Shown piece by piece: positions 16,336 through 24,847 of a stretch of 41,641 bases of DNA. The position numbers and the translations under genes are program-made. Each line of letters opens with the position of its first letter. The stretch's first letter is position 1. A model generated the notes under the pieces. The model saw nothing but the letters and a program-made list of their open reading frames with translations, was not told where the DNA came from and searched no databases. The DNA comes from an uncultured Collinsella sp. (GTDB lineage: Bacteria; Actinomycetota; Coriobacteriia; Coriobacteriales; Coriobacteriaceae): NCBI GenBank assembly GCA_900755005.1, contig CAAEEX010000008.1, forward strand, positions 1-41,641, given 5' to 3'.

Positions 16336-16971
16336 ATGAATAAAGACCTGTATCTGGTTCGTCATGGGCAGACAATATTCAACCTTAAGCGCATTATTCA
16401 GGGTTGGAGTGACTCGCCGCTCACGCAGTTGGGCTGCGACCAGGCGGCGCGCGCCGGCATGTTCTTGCGTGCGCGCGGCATTGAGCCCGATCACGCCTAC
16501 ACCTCCACGCTACATCGCACCGAGCAGACCATCGCCAATCTGTGGCCGGGTCTGGCGTACGAGCGCCTGGACGGCCTGCGCGAGTGGTTCTTTGGCGACT
16601 TTGAGGCCGAGCGCGTGATGCTGATGCCCGAGCGCCCGTGGCGCGACTTCTATCGCCAGTTTGGCGGCGAGGGTCAGATGCAGGTGCGCGAGCGCATGGT
16701 CGCGACGCTAACCGAGCTCATGCAGCGTCCGGACCATACGTGCGTGCTGGCGGTGAGCCACGGGTCGGCCATCAAAGAGTTTATGGACCACGTGAAGGGC
16801 GCGGCGGCAGATGAGCGCGACCGCGTGCCGGGCAATTGCTCCGTGCTGTATTTTGCGTTTGACGATGCGACGGATATGTTTGAACTGGTCGAGATCTTTA
16901 CGCAGGAAGACTACGCGCGCGAGCTGGGGCTAGAGCCGCTCGTGGCGGCGGCAGGTCCGCAGCGTGGATAA
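16336..16971 (+). CDS. Histidine phosphatase superfamily protein, second of a tandem
   Basis: A 211-residue paralogue of the preceding gene. The RHG motif is LVRHGQTIFNLKRIIQGWSD near residues 6-25, the REWFFGDFE acid region follows near 87, and VSHGSAIKEF carries the second catalytic His. It shares the layout and many residues with its neighbour (RHGQTxFN, QGWxDSPLT, VLAVSHGSA), so it arose by tandem duplication. The ATG is preceded by AAAGGA. The C-terminus is longer and ends with a hydrophilic tail. Both probably share one transcript that ends before the convergent DUF1015-like gene. Confidence 0.89.
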   Translation: MNKDLYLVRHGQTIFNLKRIIQGWSDSPLTQLGCDQAARAGMFLRARGIEPDHAYTSTLHRTEQTIANLWPGLAYERLDGLREWFFGDFEAERVMLMPERPWRDFYRQFGGEGQMQVRERMVATLTELMQRPDHTCVLAVSHGSAIKEFMDHVKGAAADERDRVPGNCSVLYFAFDDATDMFELVEIFTQEDYARELGLEPLVAAAGPQRG

Positions 16972-17019
16972 CGCTGACGTTGCGGCCCGGTTTACCGGCG
17001 TAATTGTTTGATGCGAAAA

Positions 17020-17054
17020 GGGCGGAGGTGCATGCGTTTGCTGCATCTCCGCCC
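17020..17054 (-). terminator. Terminator between the phosphatase pair and the DUF1015-like gene
   Basis: A 13-bp stem GGGCGGAGGTGCA / TGCATCTCCGCCC (one wobble). Read on the minus strand it is followed by TTTTCGC, and on the plus strand by CTTGTTTGTTT. It can therefore stop both convergent transcripts; the minus-strand T-run is closer. Confidence 0.8.
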
Positions 17055-17100
17055 CTTGTTTGTTTGGATGCTGGGTTTTCCAGCTTAGCGTTTGAGTTCG

Positions 17101-17790
17101 CTAGAACCGTGAGACCTGGTGAGTGAGCAGACCCGTCGGAACCTGCGGCGCGCTGCCGCTGACCTGCGCGGCGGGGAACAGCACGGCTACAGCAAAGTTG
17201 AACGGCTCTTTGCCAGAGTAGGCGTCGGCAGTGCGGGCCTCGTCGGCCAGAATCTGCGATGCCCCAGCCAGCGCGGCAGCGTAGGTGGGGTCGTCTGCCG
17301 GCGTCGGCTTCGGTGCCTGGTCGAGCATGGCTCGGATGGCGGCAACAGCGTCCTCGCGCTTGACTTCCCATACGCGATGCGTAATGCCGGTGGGGTCGGT
17401 GACGGCATAAAGCGACGCTCCTTCTTTGGCGGCGCCAAGGATGATATCCATGACGGGCGAGGCTTCGTAGGCGAGCGTTACAGGGCGGGGCTGCACCTTA
17501 AGCTCGGCGATCGTGCGCGCGGCGGCGAGTGCGTCGACGCTCTCGGCGGCAGCCTCGTCGCTACCCGTCAGTACGTTAACCGGGCAGATCGCCACGACAC
17601 CCGTCACGCGTCCCGGCTCGCCCGAGCATTCGTACACGTAATACGCCGCACCCGGGTCCTTGAGCATCAGGCCATCGGCAAGGGCTCCGCGCAGAGCATC
17701 GTTGCCGCTCAGGATGCTGCCCATTGCAGGCAGCGCCTCGAGTACGCGGTCCTGAGCCGGGCGGATGCAGGGAAACGGAAGTGCTTTCAT
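17101..17790 (-). CDS. DUF1015-like protein
   Basis: A 229-residue protein starting MKALPFPCIRPAQDRVLEAL, close to the PF-x-x-x-RP opening of DUF1015 proteins. A central segment PVTLAYEASPVMDIILGAA followed by VTDPTGITHRVWEV matches the conserved P-V-x-L-x-Y and G-x-x-H-x-(L/V)-W features. It is about half the length of typical DUF1015 proteins (around 400), so it is a shortened or diverged member. No catalytic residues are known for the family. In many Firmicutes DUF1015 genes sit with serC-serA; here serA is about 3 kb away on the same strand. Assignment is moderate. Confidence 0.6.
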   Translation of the reverse strand: MKALPFPCIRPAQDRVLEALPAMGSILSGNDALRGALADGLMLKDPGAAYYVYECSGEPGRVTGVVAICPVNVLTGSDEAAAESVDALAAARTIAELKVQPRPVTLAYEASPVMDIILGAAKEGASLYAVTDPTGITHRVWEVKREDAVAAIRAMLDQAPKPTPADDPTYAAALAGASQILADEARTADAYSGKEPFNFAVAVLFPAAQVSGSAPQVPTGLLTHQVSRF

Positions 17791-17829
17791 GGGCGGTCCT
17801 AACGCACGAGTCGGTTTGTTCGCGGCTTA

Positions 17830-19050
17830 TTATGCCCCAACTTGGCCGCTCGCGTCCCAGAGCACGTTATCGGCGAGCGCGATTAGCACCTGCTGACAAC
17901 GAACGATATCGGCATGGGGCACATATTCGTTGGGCTTGTGTGCGAGCGCGAGCGACCCGGGACCGTAGCTCATGCAATTGCGGTTGCCTGTCTTGCCGGC
18001 AATGACGGCGGTGTCGGTGTAGCCGGTAAAGAAGCCGACGGTCGTGTCCGCGTCCGTCACGTCATCGGCGGCACGCTTGAGCGCTGCTAGAAGGGGAGAG
18101 TTCGGGTCGCGCTCGATGGCGGGGCGGTCGCCCGTCACGGTGTAGCTGCCATGGCAACCGGGAACGGCGGCTTCGGCGACGGCGATGGCCTGCTCTACCA
18201 TGCGCGTCGCGGCGGCCGTATCGGTCGGCGGGGTCAGACGCATGTCGACCCAGACTTTGGCGCGGTCGGGCACGACATAGGGGCGATATCCGCCCTCGAT
18301 TTGGCCAAACGTGATGGTCGAAGACCCCAGCTCATCGTGCGCGGGCAGCGCCACAAACACGCGACGGAGCGAACACACGACCTCGGCCATGGCGGCGACG
18401 GCATCCGCGCCCTTCCACGGCTGGCTCGCATGCGCCGTTACGCCAGCCATTTCAATCTCGAACCACGTGCGCCCCTTGTGCGCCACCTGAATCTGTTCGT
18501 CGGTGGGTTCGGTGTCCAGCACCCATTCACGCGAGCCGACCCAGCCGGCATCGATCGCGGCCTCTGAGCCGCGCATAAAGTCTTCCTCGTCGACCGAGCA
18601 GATGAGCGAAAAGCCGCGGCGTGGCAGCGCGCCATCCGCCGCCACGCGCTCGAGCGTATGGACCAGTGCGGCAATGGCGCAGGCCAGGCCACCCTTCATA
18701 TCGCAGGCACCGCGGCCATAGAGTTTATCGTCGCGCACAACCGCCCCAAGCGGTGCGATGTCTGCGTCCCAGCCATCGCCCAAGGTGACGGTATCCATGT
18801 GGCAGATATAGATCAGCCGCGGCTCGTCGCTTTGGCCCGGCACGGTGACTTTAAGGTTGCGGCGCCCGGGCAGCACCTCGAGTTCCTCAACCTGCACGGC
18901 ATGGAGCACCGGATGACTCAACCGCTCCAGCTGAGCCTCAACCAGCGCTTTGATATACCGCTCAATTTCATCCTCATACGCGCCCGGGTCTGAGCTGTCG
19001 ATCCGCACGAGCTCCTGCGCAAGCCGCCAGGCAAAATCCTCATCAACCAT
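17830..19050 (-). CDS. M20 family metallopeptidase (ArgE/DapE/carboxypeptidase type)
   Basis: A 406-residue zinc-dependent hydrolase. Metal ligands are seen in ICHMDTV (His and catalytic Asp), GRGACDMKGG (bridging Asp), and SVDEEDFMRG (catalytic Glu-Glu). The Asp of the next ligand motif is visible in VLDTEPTDE. The dimerisation lid follows (about residues 175-285, beginning near KGRTWFEIEMAGVTAHASQP), and the last His ligand is in ALAHKPNEYVPH. This could be a succinyl-diaminopimelate desuccinylase, acetylornithine deacetylase or a peptidase; sequence alone does not decide. The ATG with GAGG upstream was preferred to a start 10 codons earlier. Confidence 0.88.
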   Translation of the reverse strand: MVDEDFAWRLAQELVRIDSSDPGAYEDEIERYIKALVEAQLERLSHPVLHAVQVEELEVLPGRRNLKVTVPGQSDEPRLIYICHMDTVTLGDGWDADIAPLGAVVRDDKLYGRGACDMKGGLACAIAALVHTLERVAADGALPRRGFSLICSVDEEDFMRGSEAAIDAGWVGSREWVLDTEPTDEQIQVAHKGRTWFEIEMAGVTAHASQPWKGADAVAAMAEVVCSLRRVFVALPAHDELGSSTITFGQIEGGYRPYVVPDRAKVWVDMRLTPPTDTAAATRMVEQAIAVAEAAVPGCHGSYTVTGDRPAIERDPNSPLLAALKRAADDVTDADTTVGFFTGYTDTAVIAGKTGNRNCMSYGPGSLALAHKPNEYVPHADIVRCQQVLIALADNVLWDASGQVGA

Positions 19051-19204
19051 ATGCAACCTCACAATCAGTTTGCTTTCCAAACCGATTGTAAGCCTCCTGA
19101 GAGATCCGCGACGTGGGCGTGGCAGTATTTACCGTTCGCAGGCCGAGCCAGCGCGTTTGCCGTCCGAGCGGGTTCACAAGCGACGCAGCGGGTACGTACC
19201 CTTC

Positions 19205-20254
19205 ATGGACGACATGCTGTGCGACATATCTGCCTTTCGGTATCACCGGATACCTCCACAGGTCTTGGCAATAATGCCGGACCTGCCCGATTCTGCGGAC
19301 GATCCGCGCAGGGAGCACCTATGTGAGCATCCGCTCGTCACGCATTTCCTGGGCACCCCGTTACACGTGTTGGCGCAGGGCAGCTGCGGACGTAAGGGCG
19401 ATCGCATTGTCAGGCATGTTTGGAACGGGGAGAGGCCGTTTGATTCCGTGCGGCAGACGGAGTTTGGCCTCGATGTTGCGTCCCCACTCTTTACCCTGCT
19501 GACCCTGGCTTCCTCGGTCTCAAACGAGCGTCTAATCATGTGCATGTATGAGATGTGCGGCACCTTTGCCGTGTGCAAGATTGCACCTCAGGTAAAGTCG
19601 GCACTTGAGCAGGCATACGGGGGCCGGTGGGGTGACGCACGGTCGGGCTGGGAAAACGTAAAGGATGTCTCGGGGAATCCAACGGACTTGTGGAAACGAC
19701 CTCCCTTGATCGAGCTCTCTGAGCTTACAGAGTTCGTCGATAAGGTCCGGGGGCTCCGCGGCGCTAAATCGTTCATACGAGCCGCGAAATGCATTACGGG
19801 GGTGGCAGCATCGCCGCTCGAGGTCCAGGCTTCGATGCTGTTTGGCCTTACGAGGTTGCGCGGCGGCGAAGGGCTGAGCCTTACCAATAACGTTGAGATT
19901 CGTATGACGCGCAGCGCCCGCCTGATTTCGGGGCTTGATAGGCGCTATGCCGATATCCTGCTGGCAAATAAGGACGGCAGCAGAGAGTGTCTGGTTGAAT
20001 GCCAAGGTAAAGCCATTCACGGATCCATAGAATCCAAGATTTCGGACTCCGATCGAACGACGGCGCTGCAAGCGATGGGATATCCCGTCATTCTGATGAC
20101 CTATGGTCAGCTGGCCGACTCCGATGCCTTCCGCGTGGTGATGGAGCTCATCATGGCCTATCTCGATGTGCCGCTGAAAGACAAGACGCCGCGACAGCAG
20201 GAGCTCGAACGGCGGCTTCGTGAGGAGATTTTTATCGATTGGGCAGGAATGTAG
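19205..20254 (+). CDS. Orphan nuclease-fold protein (Vsr/DUF559-like C-terminal domain), copy B
   Basis: About 349 residues from the ATG beginning MDDMLCDISAFRYHRIPPQV. The start is uncertain, as no Shine-Dalgarno is seen, and the frame is open upstream across the antisense of the M20 gene. Shared blocks with copy A: the N-terminal LIMCMYEMCGTFAV, then SPLEVQASMLFGL...GG, then ADILLANKDGSRECLVECQG-KAIH (about residues 248-272), then SDRTTALQAMGYPVILMTYG and AFRVVMELI. The E...D...E...H...D-R set matches a restriction-endonuclease-like (PD-(D/E)xK/DUF559) fold. The N-terminal FRYHRIPPQV is not evident in copy A. Function unknown; see findings. Confidence 0.72.
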   Translation: MDDMLCDISAFRYHRIPPQVLAIMPDLPDSADDPRREHLCEHPLVTHFLGTPLHVLAQGSCGRKGDRIVRHVWNGERPFDSVRQTEFGLDVASPLFTLLTLASSVSNERLIMCMYEMCGTFAVCKIAPQVKSALEQAYGGRWGDARSGWENVKDVSGNPTDLWKRPPLIELSELTEFVDKVRGLRGAKSFIRAAKCITGVAASPLEVQASMLFGLTRLRGGEGLSLTNNVEIRMTRSARLISGLDRRYADILLANKDGSRECLVECQGKAIHGSIESKISDSDRTTALQAMGYPVILMTYGQLADSDAFRVVMELIMAYLDVPLKDKTPRQQELERRLREEIFIDWAGM

Positions 20255-20527
20255 CCGCGCGGGTGGAAAACGGTCGCGCGGACTAGAGTTTTGGTCACAA
20301 AAAGACTTATATTTCGCCTTGGAGGGGCCTTAAAAATGCTATCTAGAATAAGTTGTTTCGGAAAATGGACAGTCAACTTACATTCGGCACATAGAGATCG
20401 ATTTTTACCTACTAAAGTCCCTGATAAAGCTGTTTATCAAAGCGGGTGTGCTTAGCGACTTGAGCCTCACTATCGATTATCTGAAAAAACTTATTCTGGG
20501 TATCATTTTAAAGTCGTCCGGAGCAAC
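20255..20527. other. AT-rich intergenic stretch without a gene
   Basis: About 270 bp between copy B of the orphan nuclease and the serA terminator. It is much more AT-rich than its surroundings. I see no reading frame with a ribosome binding site, no repeat shared with the rest of the window and no clear promoter. It may be remnant DNA carried in with the nuclease gene. Confidence 0.5.
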
Positions 20528-20562
20528 AAAATCGGCCCCCGTTTCGTGAAAACGGGGGCCGA
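20528..20562 (-). terminator. Rho-independent terminator of serA
   Basis: A perfect 13-bp stem TCGGCCCCCGTTT / AAACGGGGGCCGA with a short loop. On the minus strand it is followed by TTTTGTTG. It lies 40 bp after the serA stop codon and ends the serC-serA transcript. Confidence 0.88.
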
Positions 20563-20601
20563 ATGGGCTTCGTGGTCTGTCTGGCAGGCTTGGCGCCGTC
20601 G

Positions 20602-21765
20602 CTATTTGATCACGCGCACGCGATACATCGACGGAATCTGCTTGAGCGCCTCGATGGTGCTGCTGTCCAGGTGCTCGTCGGTGTCGAACATGGTGTAGGC
20701 GTTCTCGCCGGCGGACTCGTTGGTCATACGCTGCACGTTGGCGTTGTCCTTGGCGAGAATGGCCGTGATCTGGCCGATCATGTTGGGCACGTTTGCGTGC
20801 AGGCAGGCGATGCGGCTCGCGGCGCGCGCCTTGCCCATGCTGCAGGCGGGGTAGTTGACGCTGTGCGCGATGTTGCCGTTCTCCAGGTAATCCTTGAGCT
20901 CGCTGATGGCCATGTCGGCGCAGTTGGCCTCGGCCTCGCCAGTGCCGGCGCCCGAGTGCGTGGTGATAAACGTATTGGGCATCTTGACGGTCTTGGGCGT
21001 GGCAAAGTCGCAGCTAAACCAGCTCAGCCTGCCCTCGCGCAGGGCGGCGTCGACGGCGTCCTCGTCAATGATGGTTTCGCGCGCGTAGTTGATGAGCACG
21101 GCGTCGGGTGCCAGCAGGTTAATCTGCTCGGTGCTGATCATGCCGATGGTGTCTGCCTTGCTGGGCACGTGCACGGTGAGGTAGTCACAGCCGCGGCAGA
21201 GGTCCTCGAGCGTGCCCACGCGCTGTACCTCGCGGCTCAGCACCCACGCGTGCTCAACGGAAATGAACGGATCGTAGCCGTAGACGTCCATGCCCAGATC
21301 GACGCAGGCGTTGGCGACCTTGGAGCCTACGTTGCCCAGGCCGATGACGCCGATGCGCTTGCCCTTGAGCTCGCGGCCCACAAAGGCCTTTTTGGCCTTC
21401 TCGGCATCGACCTGGATTTCGGGGTCGTCGGCGTTGTCGCGCACCCAGTTCATCGACTGCACTACACCGCGGCTCGAGAGCACCAGCATGCCCAGGACGA
21501 GCTCCTTGACGGCGTTGCTGTTGGCGCCGGGGGAGTTAAAGACGACGACACCCTTCTTGGCGTACTCCTCGACGGGGATGTTGTTGACGCCGGCGCCGCA
21601 GCGGGCGATGGCGCGGATGCCCTCGGGCAGTTCGTAGCCGTGCAGATCGGTCGAGCGCATCAGGATCGCGTCGGCCTCCTCGGCGGTGCTTACAAACTCG
21701 TAGCCCTCGCCAAACTCGACTTTGCCGTCTTTAGTGATGTCGTCGATGGTCTTAATCTTACGCAT
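20602..21765 (-). CDS. serA: Phosphoglycerate dehydrogenase SerA
   Basis: Catalyses 3-phosphoglycerate to 3-phosphohydroxypyruvate, the first step of serine synthesis. In its 387 residues, the substrate-binding RCGAGVNNIP is near 56-65, the NAD-binding Rossmann motif GVIGLGNVGSKVAN near 138-151, the dinucleotide Asp in YGYDPF, the catalytic Arg in NYARETIIDED near 226 and the catalytic His in ITTHSGAGTGEAE near 269. A C-terminal ACT domain occupies about residues 315-387. It belongs to the short, ACT-only type common in gut anaerobes. It follows serC on the same strand with a 72-bp gap and AAGGAG before its ATG. Confidence 0.95.
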   Translation of the reverse strand: MRKIKTIDDITKDGKVEFGEGYEFVSTAEEADAILMRSTDLHGYELPEGIRAIARCGAGVNNIPVEEYAKKGVVVFNSPGANSNAVKELVLGMLVLSSRGVVQSMNWVRDNADDPEIQVDAEKAKKAFVGRELKGKRIGVIGLGNVGSKVANACVDLGMDVYGYDPFISVEHAWVLSREVQRVGTLEDLCRGCDYLTVHVPSKADTIGMISTEQINLLAPDAVLINYARETIIDEDAVDAALREGRLSWFSCDFATPKTVKMPNTFITTHSGAGTGEAEANCADMAISELKDYLENGNIAHSVNYPACSMGKARAASRIACLHANVPNMIGQITAILAKDNANVQRMTNESAGENAYTMFDTDEHLDSSTIEALKQIPSMYRVRVIK

Positions 21766-21837
21766 GGAAAAACTCCTTAGCAGGTTTTGATCTAAGCAGG
21801 GTGGTTTGAAGTGGCTGGTCGGCCCGCGCGTTGCGGG

Positions 21838-22962
21838 CTAGTTAGATCGCGGACTCAAACTATGCTGCGCTTCGAAGTCCTTCATATACGAGGCCAGTGC
21901 CTGCACGTCTTCCATGGTTACGGCGTTGTAGACGCTGGCGCGCATGCCGCCGACGAGGCGATGGCCCTTGACGTTTTGGATCTGGTGCTCTGCCGCGCCC
22001 GCGACAAAGGCGGCGTCGAGGTCGGCATCGCCGGTACGGAACGTGACGTTGGCGATGGAGCGACTGTCTGTCTGCGCGGTGCCGTGGAATAGTTTGCTGC
22101 TCTCGAGCAGGTCGTAGAGCAGGTTGGCCTTGGCCCAGTTGCGCTCGGCCATAGCGGCAAGTCCGCCGGTCTGCTCGACCCAACGGAACACCTTACCGCA
22201 CACGTAGATGCCAAAGGTATTGGGCGTGTTGAGCATGGAGCCCTTGGCGGCCTGGGTCTTGAGGTCCATATACTGCGGCGTCTGCGCAAAGGCGGGGCCT
22301 TCGGCGATCAGGTCGTCGCGCACGATAACCACGGTGACGCCCGCGGCGCCGGCGTTTTTCTGCGCGCCGGCGTAAATGAGCCCGTAGCACTCGATGTCGA
22401 GTGGCTGCGACAAAAAGCAGCTCGAGACATCGGCGACCAGCGGCACGTCGCCGCAATCGGGCAGCTGGTGGAACATGGTGCCAAAGATGGTGTTGTTCTG
22501 GCAGATGTAGACGTAGTCGAGCCCGTCGCCCGCGGCCTCGGCGGCAATGCGCGCGTTGATGTCGGCCATGTCGGGGATGCGGTCGAAGTTGGTGTCCTCG
22601 GAGCTCGCGAGCAGCACGGCCTCGCCGTACTTGGCGGCCTCCTTGAACGCTTTGTTGGCAAAGTTGCCGGTCACGACGTAGCCGGCGCGGCCGCGGCGCA
22701 TGAGGTTCATCGGGATGCCCGCAAACTGTAGCGTGGCGCCGCCCTGCAAAAACAGGACACGGTAGTTGTCGGGGATGCTCAGCAGGCGGCGCAGGGTTGC
22801 CTCGGCGTCGTCGATGATCTGCTGGTACATGCTAGATCGATGGCTCATCTCGAGCACGGACATGCCGCAACCGCGGTAGTCCATCATCTCGTCGGCGATC
22901 TCGGCGAGCACGCTTGTAGGCAGCGCGGCCGGGCCAGCTGAGAAGTTGTGCACACGTGCCAT
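21838..22962 (-). CDS. serC: Phosphoserine aminotransferase SerC
   Basis: PLP-dependent enzyme converting 3-phosphohydroxypyruvate and glutamate to phosphoserine; it also acts in pyridoxine synthesis in some bacteria. The 374-residue protein starts VHNFSAGPAALP, the SerC hallmark, followed by GMSVLEMSHRS (substrate-binding region) and the cofactor stack LFLQGGATLQF. The PLP lysine is in GLIYAGAQKNAGAAGVTVVI, near residue 200. The C-terminal VGGMRASVYNAV binds substrate phosphate. GAGGGGGAA lies upstream of the ATG. It heads the serC-serA operon. Confidence 0.96.
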   Translation of the reverse strand: MARVHNFSAGPAALPTSVLAEIADEMMDYRGCGMSVLEMSHRSSMYQQIIDDAEATLRRLLSIPDNYRVLFLQGGATLQFAGIPMNLMRRGRAGYVVTGNFANKAFKEAAKYGEAVLLASSEDTNFDRIPDMADINARIAAEAAGDGLDYVYICQNNTIFGTMFHQLPDCGDVPLVADVSSCFLSQPLDIECYGLIYAGAQKNAGAAGVTVVIVRDDLIAEGPAFAQTPQYMDLKTQAAKGSMLNTPNTFGIYVCGKVFRWVEQTGGLAAMAERNWAKANLLYDLLESSKLFHGTAQTDSRSIANVTFRTGDADLDAAFVAGAAEHQIQNVKGHRLVGGMRASVYNAVTMEDVQALASYMKDFEAQHSLSPRSN

Positions 22963-23104
22963 CTTCTAGTTCCCCCTCGTAGTCGTTTGAACGTTCGGGA
23001 TACTTTAGCACAGTGGAGCGCCAGGCGCGACCGCATCACGGTAAAACCCGAGTGTGCCGCTATGATTTACAGGATGGTTACATGGGGGAGGGCGGTCGTC
23101 TGGT

Positions 23105-24847
23105 CTATATCACCGGGATATACCGTGACAAATACTCCTTGAGCGCAGGGTCGCACACGTAGAGAAACGTTCCTAGCATGCCGCGCGTCATCAGGACGTA
23201 GTAGGCGTTGACGATGATCTTTCGCAGGTCTTCGTCGCTCGCCTTTTTCTTGGCGACGGCATCTTTGAAGTTTGCCTTGTTAATGCAGACGGCCCCCTTG
23301 TCGTAGTCGTAGTAAATGTCGGGACCCAGAATTACGAACCCGTAATTGAGGTCGTAGCCCTGCACCGTGTGAATGCAACCAACCTCATTGACGGCGTTGG
23401 CCGAGTTGACCCAATCCTTTTGAGTTGAATTCCAACGTTTGCGAATGCCCTCAATGACGATATCGAACGCATCTTTATTGGTCTTGGTTTCCCACTTCCA
23501 AGCGAAGCCGGCAGTCATGCGAGATAGGCTGGCTTCTTCTTCCTTAGCTTGTTGTAGGGAGCAGAAGTCTTCGAATCGGTTGACAATGCCAAATTGATAG
23601 CGTGGCACATCGCTTCCGGGGTCCTTGTCTCGCGAGTCGTAGGGCTCCGAGGCAAAGAGTTCATCAAACTTCATGCCGGCATGCATATACGCCTTGTTGT
23701 CGAGTAGGTCGTATACAAAATCGAGATATTCGTCACCACCGCGCACGCGCATTTGCGTACTTAGGCTGAACTCTTCAGTTTCAATGCCCGCTTCCTCGAG
23801 CTGATTGAGTCGCCGCTCAAGACCGTCTCGATTGAGGCCGGATGCCCTGACTTGCTGCTTGGGGTCATAGAAAAGATATGCCTTGTCGCAGCATTTGAAT
23901 ATCCAGTCAACTTGGTTGCTCGTATGTGGAAGGCCGAGGCGATCGCAAGTGTTATAGAAGGCCTTAATGCCGGAACCCGTGCTTAGATAATTGCCCAGTC
24001 GATGTGCTTCGTCGACAAGTAGGATGTCATAACGATCGTTTTTGGTTGCGTCACTGGGGCTCAAGATATCGCCAGGCTTTAACCCTGGAAGGAAGTGCGT
24101 GAGTTTCCTGAGGGTCTTCTTCAGGGAATCCATGGGGGTGACAAAACCGACTCGCAGGCCGGAAAGGTTGGGCTCATTTTTGATTTTGAACATGAGACTG
24201 ATGGCGAGGATTGTTTTACCTGTTCCCGGCGCGCCATTCACGACGGTTATACGTTCTCTTTTTGAGCCGCCATGTTTTGCGTCTTCATGCTCCTGTTCGA
24301 GACGTTTGTAAATCGTCTCGATTGTTTCGTATTGGTCGGGCGTAAGCGTCTTAAAAGGCGAGAACTTGAACAGATCGGAGTTTTCGAGCTCTTCAATCGG
24401 ATGAATCGCGTAGTTTTCTTCGCGAAGCTTTGTCCAGAGGTCTCGGAACTTCTGGCGATACTGAGGCCGCTCAAAATAATCGAATTGGGCATAGCCGTTG
24501 TTGGCATTGGTGACCTGGTATTTTTCGTCGGCACAGAACAGCTCAATAAGTCGATTCTCGAACTCGAACGTTGCGGATTGGTTGAAGGTGGGATTGTCGA
24601 TCAGAAGGGTCCGGTCGAAGTCCTTGTCCTCGTTTGCGGCGTGTTGTTTCATACGGCGCTGGTAGTTGGTTGTTTGGCCGATGTATGCCGTCTTGTTTCT
24701 GCTGTTGGTAAGAATGTAAAGGACGGGCCAACTCTCGTCATGATGGGCTCCAGGCTTTGGCGTGCCAAAGTCCTGAAGCGATTCGCTTGTCTCAAAGGGC
24801 TGGGGTAGGGGAAGCGTGTATTGCCGAAGGGCGAACTTATTACTCAC
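23105..24847 (-). CDS. GIY-YIG nuclease domain fused to a DUF2075 (SF1-like) helicase
   Basis: About 580 residues. The N-terminal GIY-YIG domain (about residues 40-115) shows VLYILTN...TAYIGQTTNYQRR, a His at 69 and a Glu in FENRLIEL. The helicase part has Walker A NGAPGTGKT (about 203-211), DEAH Walker B in LLVDEAHRLG (278-281), motif III-like LFYDPKQQ, STQMRVRGGDEYLDF, HTVQGYDLNYGFVI and NAYYVLMTRG with an Arg finger. I chose the GTG start that overlaps the upstream gene's stop by 8 bp (GTGAGTAA), with AAAGG upstream; an alternative start lies 19 codons earlier. GC content is clearly lower than that of the neighbours, suggesting acquisition. Likely acts on nucleic acid with its partner; a defence role is inference. 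Confidence 0.85.
   Translation of the reverse strand: MSNKFALRQYTLPLPQPFETSESLQDFGTPKPGAHHDESWPVLYILTNSRNKTAYIGQTTNYQRRMKQHAANEDKDFDRTLLIDNPTFNQSATFEFENRLIELFCADEKYQVTNANNGYAQFDYFERPQYRQKFRDLWTKLREENYAIHPIEELENSDLFKFSPFKTLTPDQYETIETIYKRLEQEHEDAKHGGSKRERITVVNGAPGTGKTILAISLMFKIKNEPNLSGLRVGFVTPMDSLKKTLRKLTHFLPGLKPGDILSPSDATKNDRYDILLVDEAHRLGNYLSTGSGIKAFYNTCDRLGLPHTSNQVDWIFKCCDKAYLFYDPKQQVRASGLNRDGLERRLNQLEEAGIETEEFSLSTQMRVRGGDEYLDFVYDLLDNKAYMHAGMKFDELFASEPYDSRDKDPGSDVPRYQFGIVNRFEDFCSLQQAKEEEASLSRMTAGFAWKWETKTNKDAFDIVIEGIRKRWNSTQKDWVNSANAVNEVGCIHTVQGYDLNYGFVILGPDIYYDYDKGAVCINKANFKDAVAKKKASDEDLRKIIVNAYYVLMTRGMLGTFLYVCDPALKEYLSRYIPVI

Noticed and set aside
18950..19204. Upstream extension of orphan nuclease copy B over the M20 peptidase start
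   Set aside because: It would be antisense to the 5' end of the M20 gene and is Ser/Arg-rich without domain features.
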